The position numbers and the translations under genes were made by a program. Below, in pieces: positions 53,676-62,436 of a DNA stretch of 64,000 nt. Source of the DNA: Bacteroidales bacterium UBA4070 (lineage in GTDB: Bacteria; Bacteroidota; Bacteroidia; Bacteroidales; VadinHA17); the NCBI GenBank assembly GCA_002383485.1, contig DFYY01000036.1, positions 30,605 through 94,604 on the forward strand, read 5' to 3'. The notes below the pieces were generated by a model. That model was not told the DNA's origin and searched no databases. It worked only from the letters and a program-made list of their open reading frames with translations. Positions within the stretch are counted from its first letter, which is position 1; each line of letters starts with the position of its first letter.

Positions 53676-53685
53676 GGAGCCAGTC

Positions 53686-55518
53686 ATGAAGGACAGATAT
53701 GCAAACAGGAAATATTTTTTAATGGCGGTGGTTCTTCTGCTGGCGCTTATCCTGATAGTACGTCTTTTCTACATTCAGATAGTTGACAAGACTTACCGTG
53801 TTTCCGCTGCCAACAATGCGCTAAGGCCGGTGACGCAGTATCCTGCACGTGGTCTCATCTATGACCGCAACGGTGAACTGATTGTTTACAACCAGGCAGC
53901 CTATGACCTTCTGGTGATCCCGGTACATACCAGTGCTTTTGACACGGCCAGGTTCAATAATATCCTCGGAATAACCATGGATGATTTCCGGGCCAGGATG
54001 AAGTCTGCCCTAAGCTATTCACGACGTGCCCCGTCAGTCTTCATGAAGATGATCTCTTCTGAAACCTATGCCCTGCTGCAGGAGGAGCTCTACCGCTTTC
54101 CGGGATTCTACGTGCAGGCACGAACTCTCAGGAAATACACCAGACCGGTGGCGGCTCACCTGCTCGGATATGTCGGGGAAGTTGATAATAAGCTGATTTC
54201 CAAGGATAAGTACTATCGCTCCGGTGACTATATCGGTGTAAGCGGGATTGAGAAATCATACGAGGAGCATCTCCGGGGGCGCAAGGGAGTTAACATTTTC
54301 CTTGTTGATGTGCATAACAATATCAAGGGGTCATATGCCGAAGGGAGGTTTGATACGGTAGCCATACCGGGTACCAGTCTGTGGTCAACCCTTGACCTCT
54401 CACTGCAGGAGTACGGTGAGAGGCTGATGCAGAACAAAACCGGGTCTATTGTTGCCATTGAACCGGCTACAGGAGAGATACTGACTCTGGTCTCTTCTCC
54501 CACCTATGATCCGTCATTGCTTGTCGGCAGGATCAGATCGGAGAATTTTTCAATGCTTCAGGCTGACACTGTCAAGCCGCTATTTGACAGGGCATTGATG
54601 GCCTCTTACCCTCCGGGTTCGACTTTCAAGATTATGAACGGCCTCATCGGGCTTCAGGAGGGTGTCATCAGACCCACCTCACTCTTCAGCTGCAGTAACG
54701 GCTATCATGTCGGATCCCTGACTGTGGGATGCCACTCTCACCGCTCACCCCTCGACCTCCCTGAAGCGGTCGCACAGTCATGCAACGCATGGTTCTGCAA
54801 CGCCTTCAGGAACATACTTGAAAACCCGGACTACAGCTCTGTTCATGATGCTTATGACAAGTGGAGGGAATATCTTGTAGCGTTTGGATTCGGGAACAAA
54901 CTGGGGATAGACCTGCCCAACGAGCTCTCCGGGTTCATCCCGGCGAGTTCCTACTATGACCGTTATTACGGGAAGGACCGGTGGAAGGCCCTTACGGTAA
55001 TATCACTGGCAATAGGTCAGGGAGAGATAGGCGCGACACCGCTTCAGATGGCCAATATGGCTGCGGTGATAGCAAACAGGGGTTCATTTTATATTCCTCA
55101 TGTGGTCAAGAAGATAGGAGATAACGGAGCTCCTTCGCCGCTTTACACACAGAAATACATTACCGGAATCTCACCGGAAAATTTCGAACCGGTTATCGAG
55201 GGGATGGAGGGAGCTGTTAATGGCGGCCCTGGCTCTACTGCCCGCGGTGCCCGTCTTGACAGTATCATTATCTGCGGCAAGACCGGAACGGCACAGAACC
55301 CTCACGGGAAGGATCACTCGATCTTCGTGGCCTTCGCACCGAAGGACAACCCGCAGATTGCCATTGCTGTATACGTGGAGAATGCCGGGTTCGGCTCAAC
55401 CTTCGCCGCACCGATTGCCAGTCTGCTGATAGAGAAATACCTTACCGGTGAGGTAAAGAGAACGTACCTGGAGGATCATGTTTTAAAAATGGTGATTAAA
55501 CCTGGTGGACAAGAATAG
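53686..55518 (+). CDS. mrdA: Penicillin-binding protein 2
   Basis: A 610-residue class B transpeptidase for side-wall peptidoglycan. One N-terminal membrane span, a dimerisation domain with PARGLIYDRNG, then the transpeptidase: PPGSTFK (Ser residue 312), SCN (Ser 365, Asn 367) and KTG (Lys 532). It works with RodA, whose gene overlaps its end by 14 bases. Confidence 0.97.
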   Translation: MKDRYANRKYFLMAVVLLLALILIVRLFYIQIVDKTYRVSAANNALRPVTQYPARGLIYDRNGELIVYNQAAYDLLVIPVHTSAFDTARFNNILGITMDDFRARMKSALSYSRRAPSVFMKMISSETYALLQEELYRFPGFYVQARTLRKYTRPVAAHLLGYVGEVDNKLISKDKYYRSGDYIGVSGIEKSYEEHLRGRKGVNIFLVDVHNNIKGSYAEGRFDTVAIPGTSLWSTLDLSLQEYGERLMQNKTGSIVAIEPATGEILTLVSSPTYDPSLLVGRIRSENFSMLQADTVKPLFDRALMASYPPGSTFKIMNGLIGLQEGVIRPTSLFSCSNGYHVGSLTVGCHSHRSPLDLPEAVAQSCNAWFCNAFRNILENPDYSSVHDAYDKWREYLVAFGFGNKLGIDLPNELSGFIPASSYYDRYYGKDRWKALTVISLAIGQGEIGATPLQMANMAAVIANRGSFYIPHVVKKIGDNGAPSPLYTQKYITGISPENFEPVIEGMEGAVNGGPGSTARGARLDSIIICGKTGTAQNPHGKDHSIFVAFAPKDNPQIAIAVYVENAGFGSTFAAPIASLLIEKYLTGEVKRTYLEDHVLKMVIKPGGQE

Positions 55519-56920
55519 TAACATACTGGCGAGGCTCGACTGGATAACGGTTATACTGTGGCTGGTGATGATGGCCATGGGATGGCTGAATATTTATGCA
55601 GCCGTATACAATGAAAACCATACAAGCATCTTCGATCTCTCACAGCGTTACGGCAAGCAGCTGATGTTTATTATTGCCGCCCTGGTGCTTGCAGTTTTTG
55701 TCATGGTGACTGACAACAAACTGTGGTTCTTCTTTGCCTGGTTCATCTACGGCTTTTTCATGTTGCTGCTTATCCTGGTTCTGGTTCTTGGAAAAGAAGT
55801 CAATGGTGCCAGGGCGTGGTTTGATTTCGGGGCCTTCGGCCTCCAGCCTTCCGAGTTCGCAAAGTTTGCCACCGGGCTCGCTCTGGCCTCCTACCTGAAC
55901 TCACAGAGACAGTTGTATAACACCCGGACGATGGTATCAGCCACTGCCATTATCCTTTCACCTGCATTGCTGATAGCGTTACAGCCTGACATGGGATCGG
56001 TAATAACCTATTTCGCCTTCTTTATTGTTCTATACCGCGAGGGTATGAGCATATGGGTTTTCATCACGGCCATACTTGCCGTGGTGCTGTTTCTGCTGAC
56101 ACTCATGCTTGGTAACCTGCCGGTGGCAGTAGGCCTTCTGGTTGTCGCAGCAATAGCCCTGATCGTGACTTCAGGCTATAAGGTCTCACTCAGGGCTGCA
56201 GGTGTCATGGCGGTGGCAGGGGGCGTGGCTTACGCGGCAGGACACTATCTGCTTGATCTCGAACTGGTACTGATAATTTTAATTGCAGTGCTCCTGGCAG
56301 GAATCGTGTATGCCTGGTATATCTATCGTCAGAAGATGAAGAACCAGGCTGCTATTTATGTTTTTCTGCTTTTCGGACTGCTATATCTCTTCACTGTAGA
56401 CTATGCCTTTCACAATGTTCTCAAACCACATCAGCAGACAAGAATAAATATCATGCTCGGAGTGGAGGCTGATCCGTACGGGGAGGGATATAACCTTAAT
56501 CAGTCACTCATCTCAATCGGCTCGGGCGGATTCGCCGGGAAAGGATACCTTAACGGGACCCAGACCAAATTCAAGTTCGTACCCGAACAGAGTACCGACT
56601 TCATTTTCTGCACTGTGGGTGAGGAGTGGGGATTCATCGGTTCGACTGTTGTAATTGGATTTTTTGTCTGGCTCCTGCTCAGGTTGCTGATGATGGCGGA
56701 GCGACAGCGTACTACCTTTGTACGGGCATACGGCTACGGCGTCTTCGGACTGTTCCTGGTACACTTTTTTGTCAATATAGGGATGACAATCGGAGTGATG
56801 CCGGTTATAGGCATACCATTGCCCTTCTTCAGTTATGGCGGCAGTTCACTGTGGGGATTCACGATACTGCTCTTCATCTTCCTGCGCCTGGATGCGGGAA
56901 GAACGGAGTATCTGGGTTAA
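55505..56920 (+). CDS. rodA: SEDS peptidoglycan polymerase RodA
   Basis: A 471-residue multi-span glycosyltransferase that polymerises lipid II. Conserved: GWLNIYAAVYNENH, ARAWFDFGAFGLQPSEFAKF (two blocks), LQPDMGSVITYFAFF, and FFSYGGSSLW near the end. It is about 100 residues longer than E. coli RodA: the middle (about residues 200-290) has extra hydrophobic segments, as often in Bacteroidota. The start is GTG 55505 inside mrdA. The stop overlaps an imperfect inverted repeat (56917-56946) without a T-run. Confidence 0.96.
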   Translation: MDKNSNILARLDWITVILWLVMMAMGWLNIYAAVYNENHTSIFDLSQRYGKQLMFIIAALVLAVFVMVTDNKLWFFFAWFIYGFFMLLLILVLVLGKEVNGARAWFDFGAFGLQPSEFAKFATGLALASYLNSQRQLYNTRTMVSATAIILSPALLIALQPDMGSVITYFAFFIVLYREGMSIWVFITAILAVVLFLLTLMLGNLPVAVGLLVVAAIALIVTSGYKVSLRAAGVMAVAGGVAYAAGHYLLDLELVLIILIAVLLAGIVYAWYIYRQKMKNQAAIYVFLLFGLLYLFTVDYAFHNVLKPHQQTRINIMLGVEADPYGEGYNLNQSLISIGSGGFAGKGYLNGTQTKFKFVPEQSTDFIFCTVGEEWGFIGSTVVIGFFVWLLLRLLMMAERQRTTFVRAYGYGVFGLFLVHFFVNIGMTIGVMPVIGIPLPFFSYGGSSLWGFTILLFIFLRLDAGRTEYLG

Positions 56921-56992
56921 CGGAAAGAAGTACCTCTTCGGTTAAGGGACAAGGCGTAAAATCGGAACAGTCAGGTTGAATGCCCTTAATGA

Positions 56993-57604
56993 TCAGAAGG
57001 GAACGCGGATTCCCGGGGAGAGTTCAATCCCGAACTCCGACTCCACATAGTTTATCAATTGCGGGAAGAACTCCATGAAGTCCTCCTCTATGGAGTAGTA
57101 CTGCTTCTTCCACACCCTCATGGCCCAGCGTGTTTCCTTCGGCAGTGAGGTTCTGCCGCTCAGCGTCTTAAGCACCCTTTTAATCCCTCTCCGGGTCTGA
57201 TAAGTCTCCAGCCAGTTGTCAATTATGAAAAAGGGCATCTTCTCACGCACATTCTCGGGAAGGATCTCGAAGTTGTTCACCATGGCCCGGTAAAAGTTGT
57301 AGGTCACGCTCTCAAGCGGCCTCCTGGAAAAGAGATCCCACTCCCTGGTAAGGTAATGATCATAGAGAATATCAATTATTACACCCGCGTATTTCCTGTA
57401 CTTACCCACGAAGTGGAGCTTGCTGCGGTGGACCACCGGATGCCTGTCGGTAAAGGCGTCAATGTGACGGTGAATGATGATTCCCTTGCGAATCCCCTCA
57501 GGATATTTCAGGTAATCACGGCCCTTCACATAATCACCTATGTAGTTGCCGATGATTATGTTATCAGAATCGCCTGAGAGATATATGTGTGCCAGGACAT
57601 TCAT
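56993..57604 (-). CDS. acpH: Acyl carrier protein phosphodiesterase (AcpH/DUF479 family)
   Basis: A 203-residue HD-like hydrolase. NYIGDYVKGRD and IIIHRHIDAFTDRHPVVHRS hold the conserved His and Asp residues of AcpH, which removes phosphopantetheine from acyl carrier protein. Start at ATG 57602-57604 (MNVLAHIYLSGD) is preferred to a Met three codons upstream. It is a single gene, converging on rodA. Confidence 0.88.
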   Translation of the reverse strand: MNVLAHIYLSGDSDNIIIGNYIGDYVKGRDYLKYPEGIRKGIIIHRHIDAFTDRHPVVHRSKLHFVGKYRKYAGVIIDILYDHYLTREWDLFSRRPLESVTYNFYRAMVNNFEILPENVREKMPFFIIDNWLETYQTRRGIKRVLKTLSGRTSLPKETRWAMRVWKKQYYSIEEDFMEFFPQLINYVESEFGIELSPGIRVPF

Positions 57605-57778
57605 CCGCTGCAAGTTAGTGCAAAGTTCCTGCCAATCTGCTGAGGTTTAAAATATTAAGCAGTGATTTAATCAACAAACCCTTCTTAATTATTAACTTGC
57701 ATGTTATCAAAATATTATGAACCTCAGAAAGATTAAATGAAACTGACTAATATCACTTCTGTTTTCAGTTACAAATTA

Positions 57779-57787
57779 TAAATTTGC
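57779..57787 (+). promoter_or_regulatory. Bacteroidota -7 box before the COG2403-type gene
   Basis: TAAATTTGC, exact, 66 bases before the start at 57853. The gene also has an unusually strong ribosome site, GAGGAGG, near 57842-57848. The rest of the 248-base spacer after acpH is AT-rich with nothing else recognised. Confidence 0.65.
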
Positions 57788-57852
57788 CGGATATGTGAAC
57801 TGACTGGAACAGATAATATTTAAAAAATATAAATAAATAACGAGGAGGTTAT

Positions 57853-59190
57853 ATGTTAAAAAGGAATGTTATCATCATTGGAGCCGCGGGCAGGGATTTT
57901 CACAATTTCAATACCTACTTCCGCGATAATGAACTTTACAATGTCGTTGCGTTCACTGCTGCCCAGATTCCGGATATTGACGGCAGAAAGTACCCGGCCG
58001 AACTGGCTGGCAAGCTTTATCCCGACGGCATTCCCATCTATTCCGAGAGTGATCTGCCTCGCCTGATCAGTGAACTGAAGGTCGATGACTGTGTGTTCGC
58101 ATACAGTGATGTGACTTATCAGAAGGTCATGTCGATGAGTGCCATAGTAAACGCTGCCGGAGCCAATTTTTCGCTACTGGGATGGAGGGAGACGATGGTG
58201 AAGAGTACGAAACCCGTTATCGCCGTAGGCGCTGTCCGTACCGGTTGCGGCAAAAGCCAGACATCCCGCAGGGTCATTGAACTGCTTATGAAAAAGGGTC
58301 TGAAGGTAGTGGCAGTGCGTCACCCGATGCCTTACGGGAACCTCGTTGAGCAGAAAGTGCAGCGCTTTGCAGTGGTTGAAGACCTGGAGAAGCACAAGTG
58401 TACCGTTGAGGAGATGGAGGAGTACGAACCTCATGTCGTACGCGGTAACGTAATTTATGCCGGAGTAGATTATGAAGCAATCCTCCGTGCAGCAGAGAAT
58501 GATCCCGACGGTTGTGATGTGGTGTTGTGGGACGGAGGGAACAATGACTTCCCCTTCTACAATCCTGACCTGATGATTACCGTTACGGACCCGCACCGTG
58601 CCGGCCATGAGCTGACATATTATCCGGGCGAAGTGACCCTCCGTCTGGCCGATGTGGTTGTCATTAACAAGATGGACAGCTCTGCTCCGGGTGACATACA
58701 GACTGTTCGAGAAAGCATTGAAAAGGTATCCCCCAAAGCTATCGTGGTTGACGGGGCATCACCCATCAGTGTTGATGATCCCTCAATTATCAAGGGTAAG
58801 CGTGTTCTGGTGGTCGAGGATGGCCCGACACTTACCCATGGTGAGATGAAGATAGGTGCAGGTGTGGTTGCAGCCCGCAAGTTTGGTGCTGCTGAACTGG
58901 TTGATCCCAGACCGTTCACCGTTGGAAAGATGACCGAGACCTTTGAGAAGTATCCGAACATCGGTACCCTTCTTCCAGCTATGGGTTACGGTGATCAACA
59001 GCTTAAAGATCTGGAGACCACCATCAACAATACTGACTGCGATGCCGTGGTTATAGGCACACCCATTGACCTGAACCGCATCATCAACATCAAGAGACCC
59101 TCAACCAGGGTATGGTATGATCTACAGGAGATCGGCCGCCCGAACCTTGAGGAGGTGATTGATGATTTTGTGAAGAAGCACAAACTTTAG
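57853..59190 (+). CDS. COG2403-type GTPase, cyclic 2,3-diphosphoglycerate synthetase-like
   Basis: A 445-residue protein. An N-terminal Rossmann-like domain (RNVIIIGAAGRDFHNFNTYF) is followed by a P-loop NTPase with GAVRTGCGKSQTSRR (near residue 125-139), VLWDGGNNDFPF, and VVINKMDSS as the probable base-specificity motif. This matches the COG2403 family, which includes archaeal cyclic 2,3-diphosphoglycerate synthetase of thermophilic methanogens. In bacteria the product has rarely been tested, so I leave it as family-level. Neighbours (gpsA, pgi) handle triose and hexose phosphates but sit behind a terminator and separate promoter. Confidence 0.82.
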   Translation: MLKRNVIIIGAAGRDFHNFNTYFRDNELYNVVAFTAAQIPDIDGRKYPAELAGKLYPDGIPIYSESDLPRLISELKVDDCVFAYSDVTYQKVMSMSAIVNAAGANFSLLGWRETMVKSTKPVIAVGAVRTGCGKSQTSRRVIELLMKKGLKVVAVRHPMPYGNLVEQKVQRFAVVEDLEKHKCTVEEMEEYEPHVVRGNVIYAGVDYEAILRAAENDPDGCDVVLWDGGNNDFPFYNPDLMITVTDPHRAGHELTYYPGEVTLRLADVVVINKMDSSAPGDIQTVRESIEKVSPKAIVVDGASPISVDDPSIIKGKRVLVVEDGPTLTHGEMKIGAGVVAARKFGAAELVDPRPFTVGKMTETFEKYPNIGTLLPAMGYGDQQLKDLETTINNTDCDAVVIGTPIDLNRIINIKRPSTRVWYDLQEIGRPNLEEVIDDFVKKHKL

Positions 59191-59253
59191 GCAAGAGAGG
59201 GCCGATCTGCCAGCCGGCGGAGAGGAGACAACCTGCAGGGAAGGACAATAGTG

Positions 59254-59281
59254 CAGTCAGCAGTCTACAGTCCCCAGTCAG
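59254..59281 (+). repeat. Heptamer array CAGTCNN (left arm)
   Basis: Four in-phase 7-bp units CAGTCAG, CAGTCTA, CAGTCCC, CAGTCAG in the spacer after the COG2403-type gene, immediately left of the terminator. Confidence 0.8.
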
Positions 59282-59284
59282 CTG

Positions 59285-59319
59285 CCCGGAAACCGGCAGG
59301 TCTGACCGGGGATTTTTTT
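59285..59319 (+). terminator. Probable intrinsic terminator
   Basis: CCCGG (59285-59289) pairs with CCGGG (59306-59310), followed by GA and T7 (59313-59319). The 16-base loop is large; alternative pairings exist. Confidence 0.55.
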
Positions 59320-59329
59320 ATTATAAATT

Positions 59330-59364
59330 GACTGCCGATTGCTGACTGCAGACTGCCGGCTGAA
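59330..59364 (-). repeat. Heptamer array (right arm, inverted)
   Basis: Five in-phase units on the plus strand, GACTGCC, GATTGCT, GACTGCA, GACTGCC, GGCTGAA. Read on the minus strand they contain CAGTC like the left arm, so the two arrays are inverted around the terminator. Confidence 0.8.
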
Positions 59365-59370
59365 ATTGTT

Positions 59371-59379
59371 TATCTTTGC
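59371..59379 (+). promoter_or_regulatory. Bacteroidota -7 box before gpsA
   Basis: TATCTTTGC, exact, 15 bases before the gpsA start. The upstream promoter region overlaps the right heptamer array. Confidence 0.65.
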
Positions 59380-59394
59380 GGCAGAAACTGAGTT

Positions 59395-60399
59395 ATGCCT
59401 GATCTTAAAGCTGCTGATGTAACCCTTGTAGGCTCAGGGAGCTGGGCTACGGCCATGGCCATGGTGCTTGCTTCCAACGGAAGATACGTTTCCTGGTACA
59501 TTGACAGACCCGAGATTTACCGGCATTTAAGACGATATCATCAGAACCCTTATTATCTCACCTCGGTGAAACTGGATCCTCAACTGGTAATGCCGGTTGA
59601 TAATATTACTGAAGCTGTTTCCGCTTCAGAAATAGTGATCCTGGTAACCCCGGCGGCATTCCTTAAGGCGGAGCTTGAAGGATTGGATGATGATATGTTC
59701 CGGGGAAGGATTGTCTGCTCAGGAATAAAAGGCATAGTGCCCGGCAACAATACTGTTGTGGGAGAGTACATTCACTCACGTTACGGTGTGCAGTATGATG
59801 ACATAGTAATTATTACAGGCCCCAGCCATGCTGAGGAGGTGGCGATGGAGAAGCTCACTTATCTCACCTTCGCCTCACCTGATACATCTCACGCCGGGAG
59901 GGTTGCGGATCTTTTCTCATGCAGATGGATAATGACCGTAATTTCCTCTGATATATTCGGCACCGAGTATGCCGCCGTAATGAAAAACATATATGCAATT
60001 GCTGTAGGAATAGCCCACGGACTGGGTTACGGTGACAATTTTATTGCCGTCCTGCTTGCAAACGCTGCCGGGGAGATGCGACGGTTCGTTGAGGCACTCT
60101 CTCCCGGGGAAAGGGATATAACTGATTCTCCGTATCTCGGAGACCTGCTGGTAACAGGTTATTCACAGTTCAGCCGGAACAGGAACCTTGGACACATGAT
60201 AGGCAAAGGGTATTCTGTAAGAAACGCTTTGCTTGAGATGACGCAGGTGGCTGAGGGATATTATGCATCAGGCTGCATCAATGAGGTAAAGAAGAAGACC
60301 GGATCAGACACTCCCATCGCGGATGCCGTTTACAGGATTCTGTACCTGAACTCTGCCCCGGCGACGGAGATAAGAATACTTTCAAAAAATCTAAGATAA
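59395..60399 (+). CDS. gpsA: Glycerol-3-phosphate dehydrogenase [NAD(P)+]
   Basis: A 334-residue enzyme reducing dihydroxyacetone phosphate to sn-glycerol-3-phosphate for phospholipids. Seen: nucleotide loop VGSGSWATAMAMVLASNG, ITGPSHAEEVA, and the catalytic-Lys region YAAVMKNIYAIAVGIAHGLG. pgi follows four bases after its stop, so the two are an operon. Confidence 0.96.
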   Translation: MPDLKAADVTLVGSGSWATAMAMVLASNGRYVSWYIDRPEIYRHLRRYHQNPYYLTSVKLDPQLVMPVDNITEAVSASEIVILVTPAAFLKAELEGLDDDMFRGRIVCSGIKGIVPGNNTVVGEYIHSRYGVQYDDIVIITGPSHAEEVAMEKLTYLTFASPDTSHAGRVADLFSCRWIMTVISSDIFGTEYAAVMKNIYAIAVGIAHGLGYGDNFIAVLLANAAGEMRRFVEALSPGERDITDSPYLGDLLVTGYSQFSRNRNLGHMIGKGYSVRNALLEMTQVAEGYYASGCINEVKKKTGSDTPIADAVYRILYLNSAPATEIRILSKNLR

Positions 60400-60403
60400 G
60401 AAT

Positions 60404-61744
60404 ATGAAAAGTGACCTTTCTGTAAACGTTAACGGCATCGGTTCTTTTATTGGCAAGGAAGAACTTAGCAGATTAAGTGTCAGTGCAATCGAGCATCTTG
60501 TGGCTCTCAGGGAAGGCAGTGGCCGGGGGAGTGAATATACCGGCTGGCTGAGGCTTCCTGACAAAACCATTTCAGAGACAGCCCCTGTTCTGGGCTGTGC
60601 CAGGAGGCTTCGTGCCCAGGCGCCGGTGACAGTTGTTGTCGGCATCGGCGGGTCATACCTGGGTGCCAGGGCATTGACAGAAGCGCTCAATGACCCCTTC
60701 GCCGTACAGGAACACCGGCTGCTTTTTGCAGGCCACACCCTGAGTGAGGACTACCATGCCGCTCTGCTGAAATATCTCGACAGCACTTTATATAATATTG
60801 TAGTCATCTCCAAGAGCGGCACCACCACTGAACCGGCAATCGCTTTCCGCATCCTGCGTGATCACCTCAGGAGCAAGGTGGGAGCCCCTGCTATGAAGTC
60901 ACATATAGTAGCCATAACTGATGCCAGGCGCGGAGCACTGCATGACCTGGCGGTAAATGAGGGTTATGAGACATTCGTGATCCCTGATGATGTAGGCGGC
61001 CGTTATTCTGTTCTGACACCTGTGGCCCTGCTCCCACTGGCGCTGGCCGGGTATGATATCGGTGCATTCGCGCAGGGAATGCTTGACATGGCCCTCTCAG
61101 TCAGGGAAGGTAATGACACGCCTGCGAATATAGCAGTAACCTATGCGGCTGCCCGTAACACCCTGTATGAAATGGGCTACTCGACAGAGATCCTCATCAG
61201 CTATGAACCATCGCTGGTTTTCCTGGCGGAGTGGTGGAAGCAGCTATACGGTGAGAGTGAGGGGAAAGAGAGCAAGGGCATTTTCCCGGCATCGGTGACT
61301 TTTACAACCGACCTTCATTCAATGGGGCAGTATATCCAGCAGGGCGAACGAAAGCTGTTCGAAACAGTGATACACATAAAGGAATCGCATAAGAAGCTGG
61401 TTGTGCCGGTGGCATCAGATAATTCAGACGGTATCGGATTCATCGCCGGCAGAAGGATGACCGAGGTAAATCACAAGGCCGAAGCCGGAACCCGCATAGC
61501 ACATACTGAAGGAGGAGTGCCGGTTATTGTTATCAGCATGGAGAGGATAGATGAATACAACCTCGGTCAGCTGATGTATTTCTTTGAGCTGGCATGCGCC
61601 ATCAGCGGCTATGTTCTGGGTGTTAATCCGTTTGATCAGCCGGGAGTGGAGTCATACAAGAAGAATATGTTCGCCCTGCTGGGCAAACCCGGTTTTGAAG
61701 CAGAACGGGAGCGGCTGGAGAAGGAGTTACAGGCGAAGGGGTAG
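60404..61744 (+). CDS. pgi: Glucose-6-phosphate isomerase
   Basis: A 446-residue enzyme interconverting glucose-6-phosphate and fructose-6-phosphate. Seen: GIGGSYLGARALTEAL, ISKSGTTTEPAIAFR, and EAGTRIAHTEGGVP. Length and motifs match the shorter Bacillus-type PGI. It follows gpsA by four bases and converges on the transglutaminase-like gene with three bases between the stops. Confidence 0.97.
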   Translation: MKSDLSVNVNGIGSFIGKEELSRLSVSAIEHLVALREGSGRGSEYTGWLRLPDKTISETAPVLGCARRLRAQAPVTVVVGIGGSYLGARALTEALNDPFAVQEHRLLFAGHTLSEDYHAALLKYLDSTLYNIVVISKSGTTTEPAIAFRILRDHLRSKVGAPAMKSHIVAITDARRGALHDLAVNEGYETFVIPDDVGGRYSVLTPVALLPLALAGYDIGAFAQGMLDMALSVREGNDTPANIAVTYAAARNTLYEMGYSTEILISYEPSLVFLAEWWKQLYGESEGKESKGIFPASVTFTTDLHSMGQYIQQGERKLFETVIHIKESHKKLVVPVASDNSDGIGFIAGRRMTEVNHKAEAGTRIAHTEGGVPVIVISMERIDEYNLGQLMYFFELACAISGYVLGVNPFDQPGVESYKKNMFALLGKPGFEAERERLEKELQAKG

Positions 61745-61747
61745 TAC

Positions 61748-62371
61748 TCAGACAGGCTTATACAGCCCGTCAATATCAGAGCCGGCAAAACCGGCATCAT
61801 AGAGATATTTCGGGACATCACTCAGCCTCTTTGCCTGCGCGGGGGTTATGAGCGGATAGTGCCTGACCGTGTATGTATGATCACCTATATACTCAAGATC
61901 TTCATCAGCGGTTTCCCAGTTACAGTCATCAAACCTTGAAAGATCAATGGTTCGTGAGTAACTCCTCAGCGTCTTCTGGCCATTCAGATTATAGTACATG
62001 TCGAAGTAAGATATTGCCAGTTCGCGCAGTGTCCTGTAAACCGGTTCGCGGAAGCGGAGGACCGTTGTGTTTGATTTTGCTATTGCACCCCAGCAGTTGC
62101 CTTCACGGAAGACTGCAATTATATGGTCATCATCATTTTCGGCCGTCAGGTCAACAATGAGGGGAGGGTATCCCAGCCTTCGGAGAGCTGCAGCAGCAAG
62201 CATCCCTCCATCCATACAGTGCGCCATCCTTTCTTTCAATACAAGAAGAGGCGAAAGTGTTCGTTTGGTGGTATTGTACGGAATGGAATCAAGGAACTCC
62301 TGGATCCTGGCCGGGGAATCCAGCAGCTTCATCAACTCACTCAACTCCATGCATTTATTATAATCAGCCAT
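61748..62371 (-). CDS. Transglutaminase-like hypothetical protein
   Basis: A 207-residue protein without a signal peptide. KERMAHCMDGGMLAAAALRRLG followed by DDDHIIAVF and CWGAIAKSNTTV has the order of the transglutaminase/papain-like core: Cys (near residue 52), His (near 82), and a third polar residue near the W-G segment. The C-terminal half (YFDMYYNLNGQKTLRSYSR) is not recognised. It may be a peptidase or amidase, or inactive. It lies 66 bases behind lysS on the same strand and may be co-transcribed. A start at 62350 is also possible. Confidence 0.65.
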   Translation of the reverse strand: MADYNKCMELSELMKLLDSPARIQEFLDSIPYNTTKRTLSPLLVLKERMAHCMDGGMLAAAALRRLGYPPLIVDLTAENDDDHIIAVFREGNCWGAIAKSNTTVLRFREPVYRTLRELAISYFDMYYNLNGQKTLRSYSRTIDLSRFDDCNWETADEDLEYIGDHTYTVRHYPLITPAQAKRLSDVPKYLYDAGFAGSDIDGLYKPV

Positions 62372-62402
62372 TATGAGTTCTGCAATGCTGTATGTTTATG
62401 GC

Positions 62403-62436
62403 TAAATTCGCAACTCGCAATTCGCAACTCGCACTT
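62403..62436 (-). repeat. Heptamer array at the lysS stop codon
   Basis: In lysS sense, TAG is followed by AAGTGC and four in-phase units GAGTTGC, GAATTGC, GAGTTGC, GAATTTA, the same family as after recQ and carB. Confidence 0.88.
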
